Source of the DNA: Pseudomonas mangrovi
Lineage (GTDB): Bacteria; Pseudomonadota; Gammaproteobacteria; Pseudomonadales; Pseudomonadaceae
Length of the DNA: 64,000 nt
Direction of reading: 5' to 3'
Assembly (NCBI RefSeq): GCF_003052585.1
Contig: NZ_QASN01000002.1
Coordinates: 124,001-188,000, forward strand
Shown here: piece by piece, positions 17,044-25,614 of the stretch
Numbering within the stretch: the first letter of the stretch is position 1
How the letters are laid out: each line of letters opens with the position of its first letter
Translations under genes and position numbers: made by a program
The notes under the pieces: generated by a model
Databases searched by the model: none
What the model saw: the letters and a program-made list of their open reading frames with translations, nothing else
What the model was told of the DNA's origin: nothing

Positions 17044-17622
17044 CTAAACCTCGCGCAAGCGCTCGACGGCCGCCTGCAACTGCGGATAGAAGGCGAGAAA
17101 GTCCTCGCTCAACGGTTGGTACAGCGCATCCAGCTCAGCCAGCGCCCCATCCAGCCCCTCGGGTCTCGACAGCCGCCGCTGCATGCCACGCAGCACCTGT
17201 TCCAGCACCGCGAAATCGCGGTAGCTGCCGAGCCAGTCCTGCGCGGCCATGCGTGGCGCGATCAGCGCCAGACGCGGCGGCAAGGCAGGCTCCGCCGCCA
17301 GCACGCGATAGACCTGTCCGGTGAACTCGTCCAGCGACTGCTCAGCGAAGTGCTGCCAGTGCAGCGCCAGGCAATGGTCGAAGAACAGGTCGATCAGGAT
17401 ACCGGCATAACGCCGGCGCGCAGCGGGGAAGCGCGCGCGTGCGGCGACGATCACCGGATGGGCATCGGTGAACACATCAATACGCCGGTGCAGGCGGATC
17501 GATGCCTCGATCGGTGCCGGCCACTGCCCGGCCAGCGGTCCCTTGACGAAGTCGCCATAGAGACTGCCGAGCAACTGCTCCGGACGTTCGCCGCCCAGAT
17601 GCAGGTGCGCCAGGTAGTTCAT
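17044..17622 (-). CDS. acpH: acyl-carrier-protein phosphodiesterase AcpH
   Basis: 192 residues beginning MNYLAHLHLGGERPEQLLGSL, the hallmark of ACP phosphodiesterase. Conserved GDFVKGP, LHRRIDVFTDAHP and DLFFDHCLALHW have histidines and aspartates for metal binding. It removes the 4'-phosphopantetheine arm from ACP. The ATG at 17622 is 4 bases after the stop of the coiled-coil protein gene, so the two are co-transcribed. Confidence 0.9.
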   Translation of the reverse strand: MNYLAHLHLGGERPEQLLGSLYGDFVKGPLAGQWPAPIEASIRLHRRIDVFTDAHPVIVAARARFPAARRRYAGILIDLFFDHCLALHWQHFAEQSLDEFTGQVYRVLAAEPALPPRLALIAPRMAAQDWLGSYRDFAVLEQVLRGMQRRLSRPEGLDGALAELDALYQPLSEDFLAFYPQLQAAVERLREV

Positions 17623-17626
17623 CGAT

Positions 17627-18478
17627 TCAGCGCGCGTCGAGCTGCTGCTGCAGGTTCTGCACCTGACTCTGCAGGGCATTGATGTTGCGCGTCATCTGCG
17701 CACGGAAGGCGTCGAACTCGGCAGTCGCCGGGCCTTGGGCGGCGGCGGGACGGTTGTCCAGCTCGCTGCGCAGCACCAGCAGATCCTGCTCGAGTCGGCG
17801 CACGGACTGGCTGACGTCGGCCTTCTTCAGGGCCGCCACTTCGCTGCTCAGCCCGGCAAGCTGGCTTTCGATTTTGCCGGTGCCGCCCTGGGCCGCCTTC
17901 AGCGAGGCCTGCTCGGTCTTCAGGCTGGCCTGCTCGGTCGCCAGCTTCTTCAATTGCGCCTCGGTCTGCGCCTGGCCGCCCCGCTGCCCCTTCAACTCAG
18001 CCACCAGTTGTTGCAGTTGCTTGTCCTGGCCGGCCTGCCCCTGGGTCAGCGCCTGCTGCTGCTTGAGCAGCTCGGCCTGACGGGTTTCCAGCTGCTTGAT
18101 GCGCAGCTTGAGCGATTCGCTTTCGCTGGTGACGCTGGACTCGGTCGCCACCACCTTGCCGGTGATGTCCTGAATGCGCCCCGCCGCTTCTTCGCTGATG
18201 CGGGCAAAACTTTCCTGGGTCGCCACCAGTTGCGCACTCATCAGGCTTATCTGGCTATGGCTCCACCAGCCCAGCCCGCCCAGCGAGATCAGCAGTGCAA
18301 CCACCAGTGCCCAGAGCAGGCCGGTGCCGCTCGCGCTCCTGGCAACGGGCGGCGAGGCGACCGGGCGCCCCAGCGACTCACGAGCAGGCTCGTCAAAGCG
18401 CTCGACAGCGCGGTCGTCATCCACCTCGGCCCGAAGACCGCTAAACACTTCCAGTTCGTCGTGAGTATCGTTGCGCAT
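17627..18478 (-). CDS. membrane-anchored coiled-coil protein
   Basis: 283 residues. The cytoplasmic N-terminus is acidic (DELEVFSGLRAEVDDDRAVERFDEPARE) and a single membrane helix (LLWALVVALLISLGGLGWW) lies near 53-72. About 200 residues of heptad-rich coiled coil follow, in Gln/Leu/Lys stretches such as LKLRIKQLETRQAELLKQQQ. Pseudomonas homologues are sometimes labelled ATPase, but no nucleotide-binding motif is visible. A structural or scaffold role in the envelope is plausible; function unknown. Confidence 0.75.
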   Translation of the reverse strand: MRNDTHDELEVFSGLRAEVDDDRAVERFDEPARESLGRPVASPPVARSASGTGLLWALVVALLISLGGLGWWSHSQISLMSAQLVATQESFARISEEAAGRIQDITGKVVATESSVTSESESLKLRIKQLETRQAELLKQQQALTQGQAGQDKQLQQLVAELKGQRGGQAQTEAQLKKLATEQASLKTEQASLKAAQGGTGKIESQLAGLSSEVAALKKADVSQSVRRLEQDLLVLRSELDNRPAAAQGPATAEFDAFRAQMTRNINALQSQVQNLQQQLDAR

Positions 18479-18956
18479 GTCTGACCTACCGCTCGCAGAA
18501 GTCCATCGCCGGGCTGGCGAAAAGGCCGGCAGTATACCGGTTCACCTTCTCCGCCACAGCGCCGCGCCAGCCAGGTGCGCACTGCACCGACGAAGCGCAG
18601 AACGGACGCGTCGAGGCACTTCGCGGCGACGGCCAGCCAACCGCCCGCAGGCCGTGCAAACACGCTCGCACCAGCTCTGCAGGGCACGCCCGTTGCCAGC
18701 AGAATCAGCGACTTACGAGAGATGCAGGCGCATCACCGAAGCGCATCACCCGAACTCGTCAGGGCAGATTCAGCGCGTCTGGCAGCCACTTGAAAAACTG
18801 GCCCACCCCTTGCATTGGTCCCAGCGGTGTCTTGGGGGCACCACAGGCAGGGAGGCCGAGGCGCGCAAGGCTGGCAGGAGCCGAACGCGCCGGGGATGTC
18901 GCCGCGGGAAATCCGGGAAGGAGGACCCGCGGCACTTTTTCTGCGAGGGGGACACC
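18479..18956. other. 478-base region without a recognised gene
   Basis: No open frame here has convincing codon use, start and ribosome binding site. It contains the divergent control region of the coiled-coil gene and the 5' region of the small gene at 18957. I see no RNA gene, repeat or clear promoter. Confidence 0.5.
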
Positions 18957-19250
18957 ATGGAACTGAACAAGGCAGTGCTCGATTGCATGCAGGCGGTACG
19001 CCGCAAGCTGAAGCAGGAAATGGCCCTGGATATTCGCCTCAGTCAGCAGGATGCAGTGAGCGCCATGCTCAGTGCCTGCCTGTGTTCGCAATCCGATGAA
19101 ATCCGCAAGCTTGGCGCGCAACTGGCCGAGTTGAGCGACGAGCATCCTCAGCCGGTCGCCAGCGCACGCCCTGTCGCCGCAAGTTCGCCACCCGCCGTCC
19201 ACGCCGGCCAGTCGGTACGTATCTACCGCGGCCAGCGCATCTACGCCTGA
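18957..19250 (+). CDS. small conserved hypothetical protein
   Basis: 97 residues. The helical N-terminal half (LDCMQAVRRKLKQEMALDIRLSQQDAVSAMLSACL) is followed by a Pro/Ala-rich linker and a basic tail (VRIYRGQRIYA). A GAGGGGG block stands just before the ATG. The last 10 bases overlap the 3' end of convergent argP. It is not recognised; the composition suggests a small cytoplasmic protein-protein or nucleic-acid binding factor. Confidence 0.62.
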   Translation: MELNKAVLDCMQAVRRKLKQEMALDIRLSQQDAVSAMLSACLCSQSDEIRKLGAQLAELSDEHPQPVASARPVAASSPPAVHAGQSVRIYRGQRIYA

Positions 19251-20128
19251 AGATGCCGCGGCGCCTCACGCGCCAGATGGCTGGTCAGCTGCGCCAGCAA
19301 CTCACCGCCATTGCGCCAGTGGTGCCAGTACAGCGGCACATCGAGCACCTCGCCGCCCGGCAGTACCTGCAGGCGTCCGCTGGCCAGCGCCGCCTCGACC
19401 TGCGGCGCCGGGACCATGCCCCAACCCATGCCGGCCAGCAGCAACTGGACGAAGCCTTCGGACGAGGGGCAAAGATGGTGTAGGAAACGCCCTTCCACGC
19501 CCAGCGCGGCGAGGTAGCGGTGCTGCAGACGATCATCCCGACCGAACACCACCGCCGGGACCTGGGCCAGCCGGGAAGGCTCCAGGCCTGCGGCGAAATG
19601 CCGTTGCAGGAACTGCGGGCTGGCCACCGCCAGATAGCGCATGTTGCCCAGGTAGAGACTGCGCGCTCCGGCCAGCGGGCGCTCAGCGGAACAGAGACAG
19701 GCGGCCACATCACCCTCGCGCATCCGCCGCACGCCGATGTCCTGATCCTCCACCTGCAAGTCCAGCAGCAACCCGCGCTGCACGCAGAATTCACCCACCA
19801 CCGCTCCCCACCAGGTCGCCAGGCTGTCGGCATTCAGCGCGATGCGCAGCCGCTCAGGCAGGCCTTCTTCGTCCAGCCCCGGTATCTGCGCCTTGAGATC
19901 ACGCTCCAGTAGCCGCACCTGTTGCGCATGGTTGAGCAGCCGCCGCCCCAGTTCGGTGGGCTGTGGCGGCGTGCTGCGACTGAGTACCGGGCCGCCGGCG
20001 CGCGCTTCCAGCAGCTTGATTCGCTGCGAGATGGCCGACTGCGACAACCCCAGCAGTTGCGCGCCGCGCTCGAAGCCGCGCTCCTCGGTCACCGCCAGCA
20101 GGGCGAGCAATAGCTTGTAGTCGATCAT
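19241..20128 (-). CDS. argP: LysR-family transcriptional regulator ArgP
   Basis: 295 residues. The N-terminal winged helix (DYKLLLALLAVTEERGFERGAQLLGLSQSAISQRIKLLE) is characteristic of ArgP (IciA). The effector domain follows, and the end is LYWHHWR-type, as in the ArgP group. ArgP senses lysine and arginine and activates the arginine exporter gene. Two ATGs stand side by side (20131 and 20128); AGGAAAG fits the second better. It is divergent from an ArgO-like exporter, the expected target. Confidence 0.9.
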   Translation of the reverse strand: MIDYKLLLALLAVTEERGFERGAQLLGLSQSAISQRIKLLEARAGGPVLSRSTPPQPTELGRRLLNHAQQVRLLERDLKAQIPGLDEEGLPERLRIALNADSLATWWGAVVGEFCVQRGLLLDLQVEDQDIGVRRMREGDVAACLCSAERPLAGARSLYLGNMRYLAVASPQFLQRHFAAGLEPSRLAQVPAVVFGRDDRLQHRYLAALGVEGRFLHHLCPSSEGFVQLLLAGMGWGMVPAPQVEAALASGRLQVLPGGEVLDVPLYWHHWRNGGELLAQLTSHLAREAPRHLQA

Positions 20129-20239
20129 CATCTTTCCTTATGAATCATTAGCAACTTCTGTTTTTCTTATACAGGCAGCTCCGCCACCCTGTCAGCTCTT
20201 CAGGCCGCCTCCCGTCGCGGCCCCTTCGAGGCAGCAGAC

Positions 20240-20854
20240 ATGTGGCAGAGCTATATCAACGGATTGGGATTGGGCGCCGGCCTGATCATGGCGATAGGTG
20301 CGCAGAACCTCTTCGTCCTCACCCAGGGCCTGCGCCGCGAACACCCGCTCACCGCCGCACTGGTCTGCGTGGTCTGCGACTGTCTGCTGATCTGCGCCGG
20401 GGTCTTCGGTCTGGCCCGCCTGCTGGCCAGCGAACCCCTGCTGCTGGAACTGGCGCGCTGGGGCGGCGCACTGTTTCTCATCGGCTATGCCGCACGCGCG
20501 CTATACCGGGCATGGCGTCCCGGCAGCCTGGAGCAGACCGACGGCAAGGCCCTGCGCTCACGCCGCACGGTGCTGCTGACGACCCTGGCGGTGACCCTGC
20601 TCAATCCGCACGTCTACCTGGACACCGTCGTACTGCTCGGTTCGCTGGGCTCGGCGCAGACCCTCCCGGCCGCCTTCGCCGGTGGCGCCATGAGCGCATC
20701 GCTGTTGTGGTTTCTCTGTCTGGCGCTGGGCGCAGCGCGGCTCGCCCCCTGGCTGGCACAACCGCGGATCTGGCGCGCAATCGATCTGCTGGTGGCACTG
20801 ATGCTGCTGGCCATCGCCAGCCAGTTGATCCTGACGCCAACTGCAACCCCCTGA
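20240..20854 (+). CDS. argO: LysE/ArgO-family basic amino acid exporter
   Basis: 204 residues with about six membrane helices. The signature GLGAGLIMAIGAQNLFVLTQGLRREH matches the LysE/ArgO N-terminus, and LLTTLAVTLLNPHVYLDTVVLLGS matches its second conserved block. It exports arginine or lysine. Its position opposite argP, with 111 bases between the starts, supports ArgP control. A second reading of the same bases in another frame is a shadow. Confidence 0.9.
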   Translation: MWQSYINGLGLGAGLIMAIGAQNLFVLTQGLRREHPLTAALVCVVCDCLLICAGVFGLARLLASEPLLLELARWGGALFLIGYAARALYRAWRPGSLEQTDGKALRSRRTVLLTTLAVTLLNPHVYLDTVVLLGSLGSAQTLPAAFAGGAMSASLLWFLCLALGAARLAPWLAQPRIWRAIDLLVALMLLAIASQLILTPTATP

Positions 20855-21137
20855 GTGCATAGAGGTCCATTGCAACGCCGACATACCTGCGCAGGTCGCG
20901 AGGATCTGCCCGCAAGGCTCGCGCTAAGGCCTTTCCCCTACAGAAGCTGCGTGGTTATGTCACAGGTCGGGTGTTATGATCCCGGCCCTGTGGCGCAAGC
21001 GGGTGGAAACCCTCGTCGCCCTGTTTCAGGCCACCTGTAGTCGGCCATCCGAAATCGGCCCTCCGTGAGCAACCCTCCGTGATCGGCCACCGCGCCCCGC
21101 GCTCGTCGCACCCGTCCTGACTGAGAAGGAGATACCC

Positions 21138-21719
21138 ATGGCTTTCGAATTGCCGCCACTGCCGTATGCACATGACGCACTGCAGCCGCACATTTCCAAG
21201 GAAACCTTGGAATACCACCACGACAAGCACCACAACACCTACGTGGTGAACCTGAACAACCTGGTGCCGGGCACCGAGTTCGAAGGCAAGAGCCTGGAAG
21301 AAATCGTCAAGACCTCTTCCGGCGGCATCTTCAACAACGCCGCGCAGGTCTGGAACCACACCTTCTACTGGAACTGCCTGAGCCCCAATGGCGGCGGCCA
21401 GCCGACCGGCGCCCTGGCTGACGCGATCAACGCAGCCTTCGGTTCCTTCGACAAGTTCAAGGAAGAGTTCAGCAAGGTCTCCATCGGCACCTTCGGCTCC
21501 GGCTGGGGCTGGCTGGTGAAGAAGGCCGACGGCTCCCTGGCCCTGGCCAGCACCATCGGTGCCGGCTGCCCGCTGACCAGCGGCGACACCCCGCTGCTGA
21601 CCTGCGACGTCTGGGAACACGCCTACTACATCGATTACCGCAACCTGCGGCCGAAGTATGTCGAGGCGTTCTGGAACCTGGTGAACTGGGAATTCGTGGC
21701 GAAGAACTTCGCTGCCTGA
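21138..21719 (+). CDS. sodB: iron superoxide dismutase SodB
   Basis: 193 residues of the Fe/Mn SOD family. Metal ligands H27, H74, D157 and H161 are all at the canonical positions, and [20 protein letters not shown] favours the iron form. It dismutates cytoplasmic superoxide. GAAGGAG lies 8 bases before the ATG. A strong terminator follows at 21739. The next gene is bifA, as I recall for P. aeruginosa. Confidence 0.97.
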   Translation: MAFELPPLPYAHDALQPHISKETLEYHHDKHHNTYVVNLNNLVPGTEFEGKSLEEIVKTSSGGIFNNAAQVWNHTFYWNCLSPNGGGQPTGALADAINAAFGSFDKFKEEFSKVSIGTFGSGWGWLVKKADGSLALASTIGAGCPLTSGDTPLLTCDVWEHAYYIDYRNLRPKYVEAFWNLVNWEFVAKNFAA

Positions 21720-21738
21720 TCCAGCCCCTGCGACACCC

Positions 21739-21770
21739 GAAGAGCCCGGCATCACGCCGGGCTCTTCGTT
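21739..21770 (+). terminator. rho-independent terminator of sodB
   Basis: A perfect 12-bp stem, GAAGAGCCCGGC (21739-21750) with GCCGGGCTCTTC (21756-21767), has a 5-base loop and starts 20 bases after the sodB stop. The following T-run is short (GTTT), so efficiency is likely moderate to good. Confidence 0.8.
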
Positions 21771-21943
21771 TGCGCCGTTCGACGTACTGGCGATATGAAG
21801 CCGGGCCACTAGAATGAGCAGATCGGACGGGCTCCGATCACTTTTGCGCGCATCTTCGATGATGGCACTTTGACCCGACGGCAATCGGCGTCGATACTCG
21901 CGGTACAAGAACGACACTTGGCTCTGAACAAGGATCCGCGCTC

Positions 21944-24004
21944 GTGAAGCTGGAATTCAAGCACAGTCTCTCGCTCAAACTGCTGCGCGTGGTTTTGCTC
22001 TGTGCGCTGCTGGTCGGCGTGCTGCTGAGCGTTGCGCAGATCATCTACGACGCCCACAAGACCAAGCAGAGCATTTCCCACGATGCCCAGCGCGTTCTGG
22101 CCATGTTTCGCGACCCTTCGACCCAGGCGATCTACAGCCTGGATCGCGAGATGGGCATGCAGGTGATCGAAGGTTTGCTGCAACACGAAGCCGTGCGTCA
22201 CGCCTCCATCGGCCATCCGGACGATCCGGTACTGGCAGAGAACTCCCGGCCGCCGCTGCAGATCGACAGCCGCTGGCTGACCGACCCGATTCTCGGCACC
22301 GAGGCCAGCTTTTCCATACCCCTGGTCGGTCGCGGGCCCTACAGCGAGCATTACGGCGACCTGCACCTGACCCTGGATACCGCCCCTTACGGTGAAGACT
22401 GGTTGCTCAACTCGGTGATCATCTTCGTCTCCGGCGTCCTGCGCGCACTGGCGCTGGCGATGGTGCTCTACCTGATCTACCACTGGATGCTGACCAAGCC
22501 GCTGTCGCGAATCATCGATCACCTGAGCGACATCAACCCCGACCACCCAGGCGAGCACGCGCTACCGATGCCACGCGGCCACGAGCGCAACGAACTCGGC
22601 CTGTGGATACGCACTGCCAACGATCTGCTGTCCTCCATCGAGCGCAATTCGCGGCTGCGCCAGGAGGCCGAAAGCAGTCTGCAGCGCATGGCCCAGTACG
22701 ATTTCCTTACCGGCCTGCCGAATCGCCTGCTGCTGCAGCAGCAGCTCGACAACGTGCTCGACGATGCGACCCGCCTGCAACGGCGGGTCGCGGTACTCTG
22801 CCTCGGCCTGGACGATTTCAAAGGCATCAACGAGCAGTTCAGCTATGAAACCGGCGACCAGTTGCTGCTCGCCCTCTCTGACCGCCTGCGCGGTCACAGC
22901 GCCCGGCTGTGTGCCCTTGCGCGCCTGGGCGGCGATCAGTTCGCGCTGGTGCAGACCGATCTCGATGAGCCCTACGAAGCGGCGGAGCTGGCGCAGAACG
23001 TGCTCGATGACCTCGAACAGCCGTTCATGATCAATGACCAGGAAATCCGCCTGCGCGCCACCATCGGCATCACCCTGTTTCCCGAGGACGGCGACGCCAC
23101 CGAGAAGCTGCTGCAGAAAGCCGAACAGACCATGACGCTGGCCAAGAGCCGCTCGCGCAATCGCTACCAGTTCTACATCGCCAGCGTCGACAGCGAGATG
23201 CGCCGTCGCCGCGAGCTGGAGAAAGACCTGCGCATGGCGCTGGAACGCAACGAACTGTCGCTGGTGTACCAGCCGCAGATCGATTTCCGTCACCATCGGG
23301 TGGTGGGTGTGGAGGCACTGCTGCGCTGGAAGCATCCCGAGGAGGGCATGATTCCGCCAGACCTGTTCATCCCGCTGGCGGAGCAGAACGGCAGCATCAT
23401 CGGGATTGGCGAATGGGTGCTCGACCAGTCCTGCAGGCAGTTGCGCGAACTGCACGACCAGGGTTTTACCCAGCTGCGCATGGCGGTCAATCTCTCCACC
23501 GTGCAACTGCACCACACCGAGCTGCCGCGCCTGGTGAGCAACCTGCTGCAGGTCTATCGCCTGCCTGCCGGCAGCCTGGAGCTGGAAGTGACAGAGACCG
23601 GCCTGATGGAAGACATCAATACCGCCGCCAAGCACCTGCTCAGCCTGCGCCACGCCGGCGCCCTGATCGCAATCGACGATTTCGGCACAGGCTATTCCTC
23701 GCTCAGCTATCTGAAGAGCCTGCCGCTGGACAAGATCAAGATCGACAAGAGCTTCGTCCAGGACCTGCTGGAAGACGAGGATGACGCCACCATCGTGCGC
23801 ACCATCATCCAGCTCGGTCACAGCCTGGGCATGCTGGTCATCGCCGAGGGCGTGGAGACGGCCGAGCAGGAGACCTACATCATCGAGCAGAAATGCGACG
23901 AGGGTCAGGGCTACTTCTACAGTCGGCCACTGCCCGCCCGCGAACTGGTGCAGTACCTCAAGCAGGCGCGCCAGAGCGAGGCGGATCGCCTGCTGCCCTA
24001 CTGA
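21944..24004 (+). CDS. bifA: BifA-type c-di-GMP phosphodiesterase (degenerate GGDEF + EAL)
   Basis: 686 residues. There are two membrane helices (near 12-30 and 163-190) around a periplasmic domain, then a GGDEF domain and an EAL domain. The GGDEF motif is degenerate, G329-G-D-Q-F333, as in P. aeruginosa BifA, while E457-A-L is intact with downstream DDFGTGYSSL and KIDKSFV. It should therefore hydrolyse c-di-GMP, lowering biofilm formation and favouring motility. The start is GTG at 21944 with AGGA 9 bases upstream. Its place after sodB agrees with the bifA locus. Confidence 0.9.
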   Translation: MKLEFKHSLSLKLLRVVLLCALLVGVLLSVAQIIYDAHKTKQSISHDAQRVLAMFRDPSTQAIYSLDREMGMQVIEGLLQHEAVRHASIGHPDDPVLAENSRPPLQIDSRWLTDPILGTEASFSIPLVGRGPYSEHYGDLHLTLDTAPYGEDWLLNSVIIFVSGVLRALALAMVLYLIYHWMLTKPLSRIIDHLSDINPDHPGEHALPMPRGHERNELGLWIRTANDLLSSIERNSRLRQEAESSLQRMAQYDFLTGLPNRLLLQQQLDNVLDDATRLQRRVAVLCLGLDDFKGINEQFSYETGDQLLLALSDRLRGHSARLCALARLGGDQFALVQTDLDEPYEAAELAQNVLDDLEQPFMINDQEIRLRATIGITLFPEDGDATEKLLQKAEQTMTLAKSRSRNRYQFYIASVDSEMRRRRELEKDLRMALERNELSLVYQPQIDFRHHRVVGVEALLRWKHPEEGMIPPDLFIPLAEQNGSIIGIGEWVLDQSCRQLRELHDQGFTQLRMAVNLSTVQLHHTELPRLVSNLLQVYRLPAGSLELEVTETGLMEDINTAAKHLLSLRHAGALIAIDDFGTGYSSLSYLKSLPLDKIKIDKSFVQDLLEDEDDATIVRTIIQLGHSLGMLVIAEGVETAEQETYIIEQKCDEGQGYFYSRPLPARELVQYLKQARQSEADRLLPY

Positions 24005-24064
24005 CCCGGCGAATCACGCCCAGGCCCACGCCCTGCCCGGTCGCAGGCAGTGCATTGGCTTTTC

Positions 24065-24083
24065 AAAAATGAAAATCTTTCGC
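24065..24083 (+). promoter_or_regulatory. candidate Fur box upstream of the imelysin cluster
   Basis: This 19-mer agrees with the Fur consensus GATAATGATAATCATTATC at 13 of 19 positions by my count. It sits in an AT-rich patch 58 bases before the imelysin start. Such a match is suggestive only; the iron-related gene content supports it. Confidence 0.45.
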
Positions 24084-24140
24084 ATTATGTTGTTCGCTTG
24101 CGGCAGCCCGCCGCATTCAGAACAAACCAAGGACTTCGTC

Positions 24141-25472
24141 ATGAAACGCATGCCCCTGGCCAGTGCCAGCCTGCTAGCCATTGCCATCTCCCTCGCCGGT
24201 TGCGGTGATGATCGCCCGACCGAGCCGACCCAGACTGCAGCACAGCCAGCTGCTGCCAGCACGACGCCCGCGCAGCCGGCAGTCGCCGACGAGAGCGCAA
24301 CCAAGGCGGTGGTGGCGCATTACGCAGACATGGCCCTGGCGGTATTCAGCGATGCCCACGGCGGCGCTCTGGAGCTGCAGAAGGCCATCGAGGCACTGCT
24401 CGCCGAACCCACCGAGCAGACCCTGGCCGCCGCGCGCGAAGCCTGGATCAAGGCACGCGTCCCCTATATGCAGAGCGAGGTGTTCCGCTTTGGCAACCCG
24501 GTGGTCGACGAGTGGGAAGGACAGGTCAACGCCTGGCCGCTGGACGAAGGCCTGATCGACTACGTCGAAGGCGACTATCAGCATGCGCTCGGCAACCCGG
24601 GCGCCACCGCCAACATCATCGCCAACAGCGAAATCCGCGTCGGCGAGGACCTGATCGACGCCAGTCAGATCACCCCGGAGCTGCTTGCCAGCCTGAACGA
24701 GCTGGGCGGCTCGGAGGCCAACGTCGCCAGCGGTTACCACGCCATCGAATTTCTCCTCTGGGGTCAGGACCTCAACGGCACCGAGGCGGGCGCAGGCGCA
24801 CGCCCGGCCAGCGACTTCAGCGTCGGCGAGGGCTGCACCGGCGGCAACTGCGAACGCCGCCGCGCCTTCCTCGAGGCGGCTACCCGTCTGCTGGTCAGCG
24901 ATCTCGAGGAAATGGTCGCGCAATGGCAGCCGGAGCAGGAAAACTACCGCGCCAGCCTGCTTGCCGAGCCAGCCGAAAACGGTCTGCGCAAGATGTTCTT
25001 CGGCATGGGCAGCCTGTCGCTCGGCGAGCTGGCCGGCGAGCGTATGAAGGTCGCGCTGGAGGCCAACTCCACCGAGGACGAGCACGACTGCTTCAGTGAC
25101 AACACCCACAACTCGCACTTCTACAACGGCAAGGGCATCCGTAACGTCTACCTGGGCGAGTACCTGCGGCGCGACGGCAGCCTGGTCAAGGGGCCGAGCC
25201 TCGCCGACCTGGTCACCAAGGCCGACGCCAAGGCCGACCAGACGCTCAGGAGCGATCTTGAGCAGAGCGAAGCCCGGCTCCAGGCGCTGGTCGACAGTGC
25301 CGCTGCCGGCCAGCATTTCGATCAACTCATCGCTGCCGACAACGAGCAGGGCCAGCAGCTGGTGCGCGACGCCATTGCCGCCCTGGTGCAGCAGACCGGT
25401 TCGATCGAGAAGGCTGCCGCGGCACTGGGCCTGAGCGACCTCAATCCGGAAACCGCCGACCACGAATTCTGA
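24141..25472 (+). CDS. icmP: imelysin-family (peptidase M75) lipoprotein, IcmP-like
   Basis: 443 residues. A lipoprotein signal ends in SLAGC, and the imelysin domain follows. The family's GxHxxE motif is intact as GYHAIEFLLWG, and a Cys/His-rich segment (EHDCFSDNTHNSHFYN) is present. P. aeruginosa IcmP, an insulin-cleaving outer-membrane protein, occupies the same place after sodB-bifA. The actual role is probably in iron or haem handling rather than proteolysis. A candidate Fur box precedes it and a hairpin terminator follows. Confidence 0.88.
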   Translation: MKRMPLASASLLAIAISLAGCGDDRPTEPTQTAAQPAAASTTPAQPAVADESATKAVVAHYADMALAVFSDAHGGALELQKAIEALLAEPTEQTLAAAREAWIKARVPYMQSEVFRFGNPVVDEWEGQVNAWPLDEGLIDYVEGDYQHALGNPGATANIIANSEIRVGEDLIDASQITPELLASLNELGGSEANVASGYHAIEFLLWGQDLNGTEAGAGARPASDFSVGEGCTGGNCERRRAFLEAATRLLVSDLEEMVAQWQPEQENYRASLLAEPAENGLRKMFFGMGSLSLGELAGERMKVALEANSTEDEHDCFSDNTHNSHFYNGKGIRNVYLGEYLRRDGSLVKGPSLADLVTKADAKADQTLRSDLEQSEARLQALVDSAAAGQHFDQLIAADNEQGQQLVRDAIAALVQQTGSIEKAAAALGLSDLNPETADHEF

Positions 25473-25488
25473 GTCGGCGCCGCACTCG

Positions 25489-25522
25489 GCCCCTCTCGCG
25501 CGCAAGCGCGGAGGGGCTTTTT
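25489..25522 (+). terminator. rho-independent terminator after the first imelysin gene
   Basis: GCCCCTC (25489-25495) pairs with GAGGGGC (25111 in register, i.e. 25511-25517), closed by an inner CGCGC/GCGCG stem, and is followed by TTTTT. It separates the first imelysin gene from the di-heme oxidoreductase, so the cluster is at least two transcription units or is attenuated here. Confidence 0.78.
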
Positions 25523-25614
25523 GTCGCACCCGCAAACGCAAACCGCTCTTATTCAGATCTAGTTAGCCTGCTAAGATACTGACCCCGATTCATCCGCCTC
25601 GAGCTGCCATCGTC

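Noticed and set aside
20242..20862. 206-codon + frame overlapping argO in another frame
   Set aside because: argO has clear LysE-family motifs and membrane helices; the other frame is Arg/Pro-rich noise.
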